Shown one piece after another: positions 13,156 through 25,079 of a DNA stretch of 64,000 nt (positions within the stretch are counted from its first letter, which is position 1; every line of letters starts with the position of its first letter). The stretch comes from Laguncularia racemosa (lineage: Eukaryota > Streptophyta > Magnoliopsida > Myrtales > Combretaceae). The notes beneath the pieces are model-generated. The model did not search any database. It was not told the origin of the DNA and saw only the letters and a list, made by a program, of their open reading frames with translations. Both the position numbers and the translations under genes were made by a program. The stretch is from assembly GCA_037954665.1 (NCBI GenBank), contig JBBMOL010000058.1, forward strand, positions 2,108,001 to 2,172,000, written 5' to 3'.

Positions 13156-13345
13156 CGCACAAACCTAATAACAACTCCAGCAAAACACAACAGAGAGAGA
13201 TGGAGAGAGAGGGGGTAAGAGAGATTAATCACAAATCATTCGAGGATTGGATGAGAAGGTTCTTCTTTGGGTTCGTCAACCGTGGATTTCAATTCAATAC
13301 TTAGCTGAGAGAGAGAGACAGAGAGAAGGAGGACTTTTTGGTTTT
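13156..13345 (-). promoter_or_regulatory. PEX22 5' leader and proximal promoter, CT-rich on the coding strand
   Basis: Directly upstream of the PEX22 start the plus strand carries gagagaga blocks (13191-13225 and 13305-13335). On the gene's strand these are CT-rich tracts, common in plant 5' leaders. A T-run of about 14 at 13345-13360 lies just beyond. No clear TATA box is visible. Confidence 0.35.
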
Positions 13346-14279
13346 TCCTTTTTTTTTTTCCCCTTTTTCGGTTTAGGTACGTTTCGTTGTTATTCTTTTT
13401 TCATGGTCTGAAGGAGTCGGTCTTTTTTCGAGTTTTACCGATTAATTTTTATTGGGCTATTTCTTCAGGCCCAATTATTTGGACGGACCCAATCCACTTA
13501 AGGATGGGGTTGCTTTTGCGTATTGAGATCGGCTCGATAAACTGGGCCTTTTATTGCGGTATATGTGGCGGACGGTTAGGGCCAGAGTTTATTTTGGAAG
13601 TGTTGTGGGCAATGTCACTCCTTGCATCCTTAATGTTTTTTCCTTCCTTTTTTTCTTGTTTAGACCGAACATCCTTAATTGTTAGGCCCTTAAAAAATCC
13701 TTAAATTTGGATTGATATTTTAAGAAACTATCTCTTGAGGGCCTCATCGATCTAGGGCTGGGTTTCTTCTATGAGTTAATTGTTTATTGTTTTATATTTT
13801 TCTGAGGCATCATTTAATGTAAATAAGAGCATTGTATATTTTAATATGTCCCGACATTTGTGACATAAGAGGTTCTTTTCTAAGGACCTCCTCTAAACAG
13901 AAAGCACCCTTAATAGATGAAAAATTCCTTGACGAGTTTTTTATTCATGAAGTTTGCACAAAAGGAATATTCCATCAAAGATGCTCCGAGGAGTGACTCA
14001 TGGTTTGTATTGCTGTACTATGAGTTTGGAGCAACCGTGAATGTGAGGATTCTTCCTTAAAAGAATGAATGAGCTTTATAATAAACTAATGACTTGTTCC
14101 CTTTATAAATAAAGTGATCTCCCACTAATCCATAAAATAGACTTATTATTATAATTGAATAATTATTAAAAAAAAAAATCCCCACCAAATATTGAATAAT
14201 TATTTAAAAAGAAACCTTAACAATGCTATTCATTGATTATTTCCCCCTTCTTTTTCCTTCTTTTATTCTACTTCTTCAG

Positions 14280-14695
14280 TGGACCTAGCCACCATAGCCG
14301 CAGTAGACCATCAAACACCACCACAAATCCAAACCATGACCACGAACCACACCGACACACACCTACAAACCATGGACAACCACCACCGACCAAAACGGTG
14401 AACACAAAACCACATCTATGCACTGCCGGAGACCGCAAACACCACCCCCACAGACTTAAACCATGACCACACACCACTGCAGACCATTAACTATGCAGGA
14501 CTATAGTCCATGAACCACGAACCATGTCGCCACAAATCAAGAACTAAAGCTGTACCACCATGAACCACTGTTGTGCCACCATGAAAAGTCGTATTCTTTA
14601 TTTTCTTCGTGGTACTAATGACATAGGGATTGGAAGGTTGGTGGCAGTGTTTAGTGATTGGTGTTTTGTGGTGGGTGGTGGTTATGGTTTGAAAT
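14280..14695. repeat. C/A-rich simple region with opposing G/T-rich arm
   Basis: The word accatga(a)ccac recurs irregularly from 14280 to 14585. At 14636-14695 the composition flips to G/T-rich, including gtggtggttatggttt, close to the reverse complement of the first block's words. The result is a loose inverted arrangement. The short open frames through it follow from the repeats and are not convincing genes. Confidence 0.45.
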
Positions 14696-15641
14696 TAGGG
14701 ATAGTAACTAGTTTTGATTTGAAAATATATGAATACTTTTTGTAATTAAAATTTTATTTTCTGTTTATTTAATATTTTTTTTTTGTCTAACCAAACAAGT
14801 AAAAGCCAATAACTTATTTGTTGAATTCCTATTGATTACAATTTTTTTTTTTGTTGGTAAGGTGATATGGACGAGCCATCATAAGAAACATGTAAGAATA
14901 TTTGCTTACCATGGGGCAATAACAATGATGGGATTTGGGAGTATGGTCGAGTGTGTGGAATTATGGTGAAAGCCATCATCCTATGATATAATTGAGTCCA
15001 GTTGGCAAGATAGAATGTTAAACTTTTATATTGGACCTCGTTCAAAATGTCATCAAACAATTCTAGGTATTGGATCTCGAACTTAACTTGAAATAATACC
15101 CTATAACATTAAGCTTGGTTTAGAGATACATAGCCAAATTTGCACAAATGATCAAGATTAGCATAGATTAGAAAAGCCTGTGCAAAGAAATATCAAAATA
15201 TTGGCTTAATAAACCTTCATGGTAAGAAGACTAATTTTGAACTTTTAAATCATTTTTATGAGTGAGTGAAGAAAAGGTTGTAATTGCAATTGATGCATGA
15301 AAAATTAACATTCTTTTGATATTATTTTATATTTTTTATATAAAATTAAAAAAAATATTTTTTTTATAAAATTTTAATTTAATTCAAGCTCAATCAAACT
15401 TAATATTCCATGAATATAAAGCAACAACACGTGAAATATAGGATACAAATTAGTAACAAAACGTTAAATATTTATTGTTTTTCGTTTCTCCCTCTTGTAA
15501 AAATTTTGTAACTAAACATAAACTATATATTTCCTAATCTTCCTCAACATATATTTTTAAATTTTCAAGCTGCAAGAACTGTTTAAATTTCAATTTGTGA
15601 ACAAGGTACTTTATAATGATATAATGACAAGGAATATGAGC

Positions 15642-15661
15642 GGACAGGACAGGACAGGACA
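15642..15661. repeat. (GGACA)4 microsatellite
   Basis: Four perfect copies of the 5-bp unit GGACA. Confidence 0.9.
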
Positions 15662-17026
15662 TTGAATTTCCCTCGTAGGAGCCTGTGGTGGATATAATGG
15701 CTGTACACTCTGAGAACATTTATAACCACAGGCATAAAAGCACAACTGTTGCTTTTGATCTGCACGCCCCGGCCCTGCCCTGCCCATGCTAGTGTAATAA
15801 TTTAATTTCACGTCCCGTACTGCGATGCCCACATACCCTCTGCATTCAAATTTTGTGGTTGTAACGAAAAGCTATGATGTACAATAATTCTGCTCTCCAT
15901 ATGTCTTGCTATCTTACAGCGGCTTCTGCGCTGCTTTAACGTTCTTTAGTTTTTAAGTTTCAAAACTTTCTGGAACCACCCATCAGTATCATAGACAGCA
16001 GCAGTTCTTTGTCCTTTCTGTCTCAATTCTTTCGGGTGATGGGCTCATGCCGCCGTTGTTTCTGTTTATAAAACTTAATATAATTAATGAAAAAGTTAAA
16101 CCTTTTTATACCCATGTGTTTGAGTTTATTAGTATTTATATTTATTTACAATTTCGTGTAATTTTACTTAAAATTAAGATTTTTAATATTTAGTAATATG
16201 CTTTTGTATTTTATTATCTATTAAGTCTGTTTGTCTTCTTTCTCTCTCTTCCGAAGCTATTGCCCTAGCATCGATCTTATCGATTGCTATCATTCTTTTC
16301 TAACTGTGGTCCTTGCCTATCCTATCTCCATCGTGGTGACCTAACACTAAGATTTTTAGAGTGACCTCTAAATTTAAAATTCTAAAATAAAATATACAAG
16401 TGCAAGAAATTTCAAATTTTCTTTCTCTAAAAAAAACTCACTTACGATATGTATACTCATTAGTAAAATTATTTAACATTAATAAAATCAAATTGAATAT
16501 AAAAATTAGTTTTCTTTTTTTAAAAGAAGAACCCTATAAGATAAGTTTTTGTTTAATTTAGTTAAATAACTTACAAAGTTCAAATCAATGGTAGGACATG
16601 CTGTGAATTAATCCCACAGAGCACCCATGCACATAGCACAAGAAGTTTGAAATCAAACCTGTCAACACATTTATACTAGAATCACAAAGGCGTTTTGGCA
16701 AACTTCGTTTTTATAACACAGAAAGTATGTTTATATAATAGAAACTTGATAATTATAATATCAATTCATTTTATAAACTTTTTTTTGGTTAAGTTAATAA
16801 ATAGATTCACTTCTAGCACTAAACATAGCTATAGAACAAATTGTATCATATAACTAATGTAATGGAAACGCCACCGTTATTATTTCAACATATATTACAA
16901 CATATAACCACGAATTTGACATTTAAAAAATTCAAGTCTATGGTTGCAAAATTACCGAATTTCAGATACTAAATTTGGCGTTGACCCCAAATTAAAAAGA
17001 AAAAGACAACAACCTACGGCTAAGGA

Positions 17027-17449
17027 TCAGAGAAACAGAAAAGGGCGTCTCCCGACGGTCGATAGCTCGTTCTGATCTTCTTCACTCGCAAGATCACCAT
17101 CTTCCTCATTGCACCCTTCCGATCTTCCTCTTCCTCTCTTTGGGTCTCTCCAGCCCACGATGGTTGGAAGCACCACCCGCACGGAATTCCCAACAAGGTA
17201 TCTATGCGTCAAGCGTTGACAGGTGTCACAAAGCAAGCACCTGATATGCCTGAGAGCTAGAAAATTGGCACCATGCACCCATTTGTCACATCTTTCACAC
17301 AAGAATGCGTCGTCGGCCTGGCAATACAAGGTGGCGCGTGAACTACAGAGCTCACACGAAATCGACGATGGAGAAAAACCCGAGATTGAGGTGGCCTTGG
17401 TGTTGATGACGGGGTTGTCTCTGCTTGCCTTTTCTACGCCTCTACACAT
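17027..17449 (-). CDS. B-box zinc-finger microprotein, miP1 / BBX30-BBX31 type, 140 aa
   Basis: This single-exon gene encodes a small protein with one B-box. Zinc ligands are visible at Cys32, Cys35, Cys43, Asp46, Cys51, Cys54, His59 and His68 (CELC ... CQADDAFLCERCDKWVHGAN ... RH). The N-terminus MCRGVEK and the block RYLVGNSVRVVLP are typical of BBX30/BBX31. The protein ends PFLFL (136-140), the motif these microproteins use to recruit TOPLESS corepressors. Family knowledge: miP1a/b bind CONSTANS through the B-box, bring in TOPLESS to delay flowering, and act in light signalling as HY5 targets. There is no CCT domain, so it cannot act as a full CONSTANS-like factor. Residues 104-130 are a family-variable, charged stretch. 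The start is the first ATG, 8 bp from a palindrome with two ACGT cores. Confidence 0.92.
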   Translation of the reverse strand: MCRGVEKASRDNPVINTKATSISGFSPSSISCELCSSRATLYCQADDAFLCERCDKWVHGANFLALRHIRCLLCDTCQRLTHRYLVGNSVRVVLPTIVGWRDPKRGRGRSEGCNEEDGDLASEEDQNELSTVGRRPFLFL

Positions 17450-17456
17450 TTTCTAG

Positions 17457-17468
17457 GGACGTACGTCC
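17457..17468. promoter_or_regulatory. 12-bp palindrome GGACGTACGTCC upstream of the B-box start
   Basis: A perfect palindrome with two overlapping ACGT cores lies 8 bp upstream of the start codon, inside the likely 5' leader. ACGT cores are bound by bZIP factors such as HY5, a known regulator of BBX30/31 in Arabidopsis. Binding here is inferred. Confidence 0.4.
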
Positions 17469-17543
17469 TACCTTCAAAGGTGGTTGATAAAGTAGTGTTT
17501 TGGTGTCGATGAGAATGAGCTTAGACAAATTGCAACAAGGTCA

Positions 17544-17551
17544 TATTTATA
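17544..17551 (-). promoter_or_regulatory. TATA box of the B-box gene
   Basis: On the gene's strand this reads TATAAATA, a strong plant TATA box, about 95 bp upstream of the ATG at 17449. That spacing would give a leader of roughly 60 bases. Confidence 0.55.
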
Positions 17552-20500
17552 AGAATATAGTGGGCCTGGAATATGATATATTTACGTGTGTGTTTATATA
17601 TCCTACGTAAAGTTTATGTTTCTGTGGACAAATTTTTTTAACAACTTTATTCGAATCGCAAGAAACTCCATGTAACGTGTGTGTTAAATACAATAAGATA
17701 GTATGTTCGGTTATCACGAAAATACAACGTGAATAAGACATCATATTATAAAGTGGTCTAGAGACATGATTTATTCGGTGCATGCCCTTTTGAAATAAAA
17801 GAGTTTTGCTTATAAAAGTTCTCTAAAATTCATTTGTTTTATTCAATGACAAAATTATTCTACCACTACCACCTATTAAATATTTTATAAAATTTTTAAG
17901 TTTTACTATGTCTTTAAGCAATTTTGTCTAATTTAATACCATACTTGATTTAAGCATTAAATATAATAATACATATTTTATGCAATCCAGTATCGTAAAA
18001 TCGCATGGACCAAATACTATTGACAAGTGAAATTATGGATTACCGATAGTGAGTCCGATTAATTTATATGAAAAGACGAAAATGCCATGGAAGATGCAAA
18101 TTAGTCAGTTTCACATGTCTTCCTCCTTTAGTTACTTCCGGTTCACACTTTCTTCTTCGTTAGTTTAGCTTACTAGGATGATTTGTCGTATTGATCGAGA
18201 CATCATAATCATGGGGGCTTTTATTTGTGATGGAGAGGAATCTAGATAAATTACGTGTTAATGAAGTTTGTCAAAGAATCTTATAATTATAAATGCTTTT
18301 TTTTTTTCTAATATAATTATATATGCTATGGAATGGTTATAGGTGCTGTTTTACTAACAACGTTTTTCAGTGGATAATCATAGGATGTTAAGAAGTGGAG
18401 TTGTGGTGGCAGGACGATAGGGGTTACAACTAATACAATTACATTATGCGTGGCAATTTTTAGTTCAACATTGTGGTCTTATCGATTATGTTTGACTCAC
18501 GTACAAATTTCACATAATTGTTAGATAATATTATTATGAATAAGCTAAGAGCTAAACCGACATTGATGAAATTTTATAAGATTTTCAAACTATTCTTATT
18601 ATGGAATAATGGGCTGTTCGCTTGATGCTTGTCGATCTAATGTCTTTTTCTTTTTAACCAATAAAGTGAATTTTATTGAATAGGTTTAAGTCACTGAGAT
18701 TATATCAATCAAACTGATTAATAGAAGTGGGCTAACAAAGGAAGAGTTAAGGTTGTACTCATCTGAATGGATGGACTCTTCTCTTCAAGAGTGAATGTGA
18801 ATAAAGAACCAAATCCACCCACTAATAAGTGAACCAAATCCTCCAAAAGAGTGGAACAAAATGACATATACCTACAAGTTCAACCGTCTTTATTAGTAGT
18901 TGGAGGAGATAAATTTTAGCTATTATGATAACTATATGATTTTTTTTTTAAATTCCAAGAGGTCAATCACACATACAAATTGATTTGATAAATAATACCA
19001 TACCACAATTAATCTTATTATACAAGTAATGATTCTTAGAATTAAAATAATATTAAAAAAGAATAACAAAACACAAAGTCAATTACTATAAATTGGAATT
19101 ATTCTATGGTTATGAATCAACTTCATCGTGATATAAATTGCTAAATAAAGATTGCTACAAGCTAAGCTTAATTTAGCCATAAACTTTTATAAAGGTGATT
19201 GAAGTGAAGGTACACCATGAGCCATGATTTTGTTTCCCTTGCATAATCTATGGAGTGGTTACCAAGTCAATTGGGATGACTAAAGAAGAAACAAATTCTA
19301 TGGTGCAAAACCAAAGCCACCAATGTGGGACTCCACCACCAAACCAATTTCTTGGAGAGCTCTTGGGGAAAGTTGGATGGTAATATATATGTGGGGTTGA
19401 AATGTATTCAGATACTTTAGAGAATTGATTTGACAAATATGCCATCACATGCTTCATGAAAATAACTAGTGGGTCGAATTGGACAAACACTTAAAATTAA
19501 TTAATTAATCAATCATCAAGCTAACTAAATTAAATATAAAAAGTTTTACAGACCAACAAAAAGATATTCTTTGAGTTTGCATTAGCCTTACCATCAAATG
19601 GTGGGGTAATGGTGTGCGGAAGCTTTTTTTTTTTCTCTCTTTTTAGACTTTTAGTAAGTAGAGGATAAAATTAGTTACTTAATGGGATAGAGAAAAATAT
19701 TAGTAAGCTATAATGAAAAATAAAATATGTTCTAATATACCTAATACACCAAAAGGACTTTTACCCTTTAATATTATAGATGACCACTATTCAGAATTAA
19801 TTCCAAGAACATCTTGCAATTGGCTTATGTTAATTAACTTCTTAGATTAAACAATCCAAATTTATTTTCTCACATAATTTAGTTATAGATGCCTAAAAAA
19901 TTTAATAAATATAATATTATTGAAATCCTATAAACAAGTGGCAATCGATTGAATGTGAATAGAACTCGCATGTTTGTAATTATGCCCCCTTTTCTCTCCC
20001 AACTAAAACCATCGTAAGGCAAAATGAAGAAGATTTATGTATTATTACTATTGTCACATGGTAGTAAAAACTGCTGTCACTATTGCTTGACAAAGTTGCC
20101 AATGGCTCATTAGTGCAGTAAAACCTTTTTGTTCATTCAAATTGAACAAAGTTAATTAAAAAAAAAAAAGACTGAAGTTGACAAAAATTAATTTTCAGAA
20201 TTTTAACAAAATCTACATTGATAAATCTTAGAAAATATGCGATAACACACTATTATCCAAAAAACTTTTTAAAAATTACGACAATCGTAATCCAAAAAGC
20301 ATCTTCTTCTTTTTTATTTTTTATTTTTAAGAAAAAAGATAGAATTGAGATATGATTGCAGACAGATAATTTTCTCCTAGCTGACGAGAAATGCGTCGTT
20401 TACTTTAAATCCAAACATGACTTTAACAAGCTCCAACATACAAAATACAGTACGTGGAAAACATCGACTGGAAAGGATCTCCTAGTCCACTTAATGTTTT

Positions 20501-23361
20501 TACGTCGATAAGTGCTTCCACATGTATGGTTGAAAATTTGAAAGCTCAGGGGCCTTGTGTACCGTCCAACCTGACGTCTGTTTCCAAAATTCAACTTCTC
20601 CACGCGACAAAAAATTTAAGTATGTTTATAGAAGTCTCCCGAGAATATTGGATTAACCGGGCTTTTAATCTAATTTAATGTTATCGGCCAGTTTCTTGAG
20701 TTGATAATAGAATTTAGGGAACCAGACTTAAATCAAGATGTCCTAAAGAGATGTCTTGATAAGTTTAGAATAATAATTGCTGAATTAATTTTTTCTCTTG
20801 TTTTAAGCCCTACTTTATCATTTTATACATAAAAAATAAACTTGAAAGACGATCTTTAAAAGTCTATTTGAACTTATTCAGCTTTAATGGTTCTTAAGAG
20901 GACGTAAAATAAGCAAATAGATTTATATTATAAAGGACTACTAATCTTCATAAATCAATCCAATAACTCTTATTAATGACTCATTTGATCCATTCATCTT
21001 AGCATCATCCAATGGTCTGGAGCATAAATCAAAAAATATATATAGGAGTTTATACCTTTTCATTTGTAAGTTAATAAGTAAAAATAGAAAATATGAAAAA
21101 AAATAGCAAGTTATTTGATAAAAACCAAATAAGACGATGGATTGAATAAATAATACGAAATCATCTTTTTTAATTATGCATATTTGAATTTTTATAGTTA
21201 TTTTCTTTTTCTTTACTTTTCTCGATTTGATTTGGTTCGAAACGGTTTGGTTTGGTTTATAATATTTTTAATCTAAAAAATAGTTTAAACTTAAATTACG
21301 GTTCGATTCGATTGATTTTTTAGTCCAATCCTAATTATAATAATTCTCCATACAAGATTAGATCACAAACTGCTTGTGATCAATATTTTATCATATATTA
21401 ATTATATGCCGTGAGCCATAAAATTAATAGCTATATTTATAAAAACTCGGTCCATGTAATAATTTTCCCAAATCACATAGACATAGATGCTTTAAAGCAA
21501 TTGGCAAGGAATCGTGTGGTGGTTGAAGAAGCACCTTAGAAATGTGAATCTGGAGCTAAACAAAAATGTATGGCCGATAAAAGAATAAATAAACTAGATT
21601 TTAAGTGGACCCATCTTGCATCAACTATCATGATTCATGGCACAGGAACAATATGTGAGGAGACACGAGGGATAGCTGGTGGTTGTTTCTAGTCTCTAGT
21701 TTCTATGATGGATATTAAATGCCTCCGACGAGTTTGGGTTCATCCCACCTTTGACCGATGAATGAGGTTCCTGGTTTCGACATAAAGAAGGAAGTTGTGG
21801 TTCGTAAATTTTTCGTGTCTGGCATGATCTGATCTTAAGTTGAATTTTGTAACAGTACAATCGAAAATCCAAAAGGAAATTACAGAGAAATATAACGTAT
21901 GCCTTGAGGTTTTTCCAATCAATTGTATTATTCTTTATTATGTATTTTTTTAATACTTCATTAAAATTCTATGTAGCATGCAAATAACCTAAAAGAGGCA
22001 CGAATCATATATATATATATATATATATATAAATTAAAAAATCTAAAACAACAAATCCCAAATCTCTTTCTTTTAACTTCTTTTCTAGGATGCAAAACTT
22101 AAGAGAAGGATTTAAACCATCCAATCTAGGCTTTCGTAAGAGTTTTTCGTATGATTTGATTTTTCTTCTTTTTTTTTTAATTACATTTTGATAGATCACA
22201 TAAATTGAATTTATTCAAAAATCTTTACTCTCAAAATTTAGGATATAAAAAATTCAATTTTAGCTCTGCAGAAGCTTAATGTGAATTATTTTTATAAAAA
22301 CATGATTGGAGTTTCTAAGGTTTGATAAAGTGATCATATTAATTTATTAGGTAAATAATACCAGGTAAGTTGTTTTCCCTCCTTTTTGCCAACTAGATAT
22401 ATTACATATTATGAAAATGGAGATTTAATTCTATCAAGTATCAACTCAAATAGGAGAATATAGAGTAGTAATACTCATGTTACTAGATCATAAAACTTTT
22501 GGTGGCCTTAGTTAACTTTATTCAATTTGTTTTATCTCAACGAAAACACTTAAATTCGACAAATATGTAAAGTCCAGAAATAATGAAACTATCTATATCT
22601 AGGATATGATCGAACTATTTAGTCAAAAGATTAAAAACAAGAAGTACCACATGATTTACCAATTCAGCGTTTAGGTGAGGCGATGGATGCAATATTTGGG
22701 ATTCACAAGGTTTCCTTTCAGTCCTTTCTAAGCTCCTAGCAATGTGGCAAGCTTTCATATGTTGTCGACCATGTGGCGGCTGGCGGCTCATTCAACACTT
22801 GCGAGGAATGAATAGCTTTTGTTAGGGGAGGGTCAACTTTTTTCTTGTAGGGATATGCTTTCCTTCCTCAATTTTCGGAAATTAGTCCCCCCAGTATTTT
22901 ATTTTTTTATTTGAATTTTTAGCTTTTTTTTTTCTTTCTCTATTTAAGTTCTTTTACTTTTTAAAATGAGAGGATAAGTTGTTCGATTGGTTCCATCCGA
23001 TTATATTGAAAATTAGCTCATGCATCATTTGAAGCAATAAAGGTGATATGCACCAATTACCTTGTCCATGACATCTAGTTATAAGAAAGCTATCGTTAAC
23101 TATAGTTTGATTTTGTAATTTAAATCAAATAAAAGTTAAGAGTAGAATAGATGATACTGCATACCATTTTTGATGTATGATATATATACATCATGGATCA
23201 CCTAACTTATTGTTCTTCATCTTTAAATACAGACCAACCATTACCTTCATGCCAAATAATAATTTACTTCATTTTATCACACTTCGGTTGATCAATCCAT
23301 TTTTAAATTATAAAAAAGGTCCTGTAATTCTTCGACAATAGAAGTGAAATGGTGGTACCAA
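17552..23361. other. Gene-poor AT-rich intergenic region
   Basis: I find no supported gene. A stretch at 18640-18760, read on the minus strand, ends in CAATAAAATTCACTTTATTG followed by an A-rich tail and may be an old retroposon 3' end. Around 21215-21330 the words ggtttggttt and ggttcgattcg are typical of old plant repeats. Microsatellites are at 22007-22030. Confidence 0.45.
22007..22030. repeat. (AT)n microsatellite
   Basis: Twelve AT units in intergenic DNA. Confidence 0.9.
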
Positions 23362-23706
23362 AAGATGTGGAGGCAATGATTTTTCAAATTTGGTATCATT
23401 TTAAAACTGTGTAAATGTGTTATATTTTGTTGATAATCATCCATGAAAAAAAAAGCCATTCGAGTTGAATTTATTAATCGTTTAATTCATAACTTTTCTA
23501 ATTTGACTTGTGTAATTAATGACACTTTAGATATAACCCATTTAATTGACCGGTTAGCCTATCATGACTAGATTAGTCTATTTAATTTGTCAATATCTAA
23601 ATAAAGAAACTCATGAATCATAGGTCTCCATTACTTGCAACATAAAAAATCATTATATTATTTTCCTTATTGTTATATTATTATGATACTTTTTAATCTT
23701 TTAAGC

Positions 23707-23728
23707 TATATATATATATATATATATA
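23707..23728. repeat. (TA)n microsatellite
   Basis: Eleven TA units in unit 1 of the tandem duplication. The matching place in unit 2 (near 24450) has only about five. Confidence 0.9.
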
Positions 23729-23729
23729 A

Positions 23730-23948
23730 AGATAGTAGTGATACTACCGAAAAGGACGAGTTCAATAGTCTCCATATATAATCCTTTATATAGATATTGA
23801 TATGGAAGGACACTAAGATGAAATAGGCTTATTACTATGCCTAAAGCACCTGCTACAATATGATGAGAAAAGGATAAAAACTTTTTATACCCCAAGTTGA
23901 ATTTACAGGTTGTACCTTCTAAATTAATCCATAAAGATCGGACACCCA
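23730..23948 (-). pseudogene. Nuclear copy of plastid psbB (CP47) fragment, unit 1
   Basis: Read on the minus strand, this matches the middle of CP47, the chlorophyll-binding core antenna protein of photosystem II. GVSDLYGL lies first, then KVQPVN in a shifted frame, then SHHIVAGALGIVISLFHLSV, then YLYKGLYMETIELVL and GSITT. The CP47 pattern is [44 protein letters not shown]. Compared with unit 2, about six residues before SHHI are deleted. A stop and frameshift show it is a nuclear plastid insertion (NUPT) and not functional. Confidence 0.8.
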
Positions 23949-24460
23949 TATTTCAAATTCGCTTATTTTTAACTCGTGAACTTAATTGATAAAAAGCTAT
24001 ATTCTAACTTGTGAACTTAGTCGATAGAAAGTTATATGATAGCATTTTTTTTTTTGATTTGACAATTCAATCTATGATTTATTATTCATGGACATTAATA
24101 AGATGTGGAGGCAATGATTTTTTTGATATGGTATTATCCTCAAAGCTATGCAAATGTGTTATATTTAGTAGATGATTTGCTTAACTCATAAAAAAAAAAA
24201 AATTGGTGTGAGTTGAATTTATTAATCATTTAATTGATAAATTTTTTAGTTGACTTGTGTAATTAATGACATTTTAGATATAACCCATTTAATGGGTCGA
24301 TTAGCCTATCATAGGCTAGGTTAGTCTACTTAATTTTTGACCATTTAAATAAAGAAACTCGTGAGTCGTAGGTCTCCATTAATTGCAACATCAAAAACCA
24401 TTATATTATTTTCCTTATTCTCATATTATTGTGACACTTTTCAATCTTCGTATATATATA

Positions 24461-24917
24461 GTGGTGATACTACTAGAAAGGACGGTTTTAATATTTCTCA
24501 TATGCATGGTTGTCAAAATCACGATTTTATTTTGAATTGAATAGTATAAAATCGGTAGAATCATATAGAATCGGTAACTTGTAAAATTGTATATCTAAAC
24601 TCATAATTATATCAAAAGTTTATAACTAAATGATTTTTTTTCATTATGATTATGAAAAACTTGATAAAATTATAAAATCGTAGAATCGTACAATTAATTC
24701 ATGATTTTAACAACCATGCCCATATGTAATTTTTTGTATAGATATTGAGATGGAAGGACACTAAGATGAAATAGGCTTACTAATATGCCTAAGGTACTTG
24801 CTACAATATGATGAGAGTCTATTCCTCTCAAAACAAAAGGATCAAAAGTTTCTATATCCTATGCTAGATTTACAGGTTGCACCTTTCTAGTTAATCCATA
24901 AAGATTGATTGGACACC
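24461..24917 (-). pseudogene. Nuclear copy of plastid psbB (CP47) fragment, unit 2, split by a MITE
   Basis: The minus strand reads GLTRKVQPVNLA, stop, DIETFDPFVLRGIDSHHIVA, then LGILVSLFHLSVLPSQYLYK. After the insertion at 24505-24718 it resumes with IKTVLSSSITT. The order and wording follow CP47 through the same window as unit 1, but it keeps the segment (FDPFVxxGI) that unit 1 has lost. It is a decayed nuclear insertion of plastid DNA. Confidence 0.8.
24505..24718. mobile_element. MITE inserted in the duplicated psbB copy, hAT-like
   Basis: The terminal inverted repeats are about 20 bp with two mismatches: CATGGTTGTCAAAATCACGA at the left and the reverse complement of CATGGTTGTTAAAATCATGA at the right. 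Flanks are ctcatatg (24497-24504) and cccatatg (24719-24726), an 8-bp target-site duplication with one mismatch, as expected for hAT elements. Unit 1 of the tandem duplication shows the empty site. The body (214 bp) is AT-rich and non-coding. Confidence 0.85.
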
Positions 24918-25079
24918 TATATTCTAAGTTCGCTTATTTCCAATTCATGAACTTAGCTGATGGAAAGCTATATTCCAATTTGTAAACTCAGTTGATAAAA
25001 AGTTATACGATATTACCTAGTTTTTTTTATTTGCCAATTAGATCTATGATTTCTTATTTATGGACGTTGATAAAATCCT

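Larger units (their letters stand above)
13361..17026. other. Intergenic DNA between PEX22 and the B-box gene
   Basis: I find no supported gene. Notable content is a strand-asymmetric C/A-rich block (14280-14590) followed by a G/T-rich block (14636-14695), a short GGACA repeat (15642-15661), a G/C-rich patch near 15765-15790 built on ccctg, and long A/T-rich tracts (15290-15390, 16360-16520). Confidence 0.5.
23362..25079. repeat. Tandem duplication of a ~0.75-kb unit, second copy with an insertion
   Basis: Unit 1 spans about 23362-24100 and unit 2 about 24101-25079. Both begin agatgtggaggcaatgattt and run in parallel for the whole length, with shared words such as taattaatgacattttagat and atggaaggacactaagatga. 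Both end in an ...tatggac(g/a)tt(g/a)ataa block. Unit 2 is longer, mainly because it carries the insertion at 24505-24718. Both units hold a decayed psbB segment on the minus strand. Divergence is substantial, so the duplication is old. Confidence 0.85.

Noticed and set aside
14233..14466. Histidine/proline-rich frame (77 codons)
   Set aside because: Explained by the C/A-rich simple repeat; no start context or homology that I recognise.
18640..18760. Possible second LINE 3' end
   Set aside because: Only an A-rich tail and AATAAA-like word on the minus strand; no coding remnant or duplication to support it.
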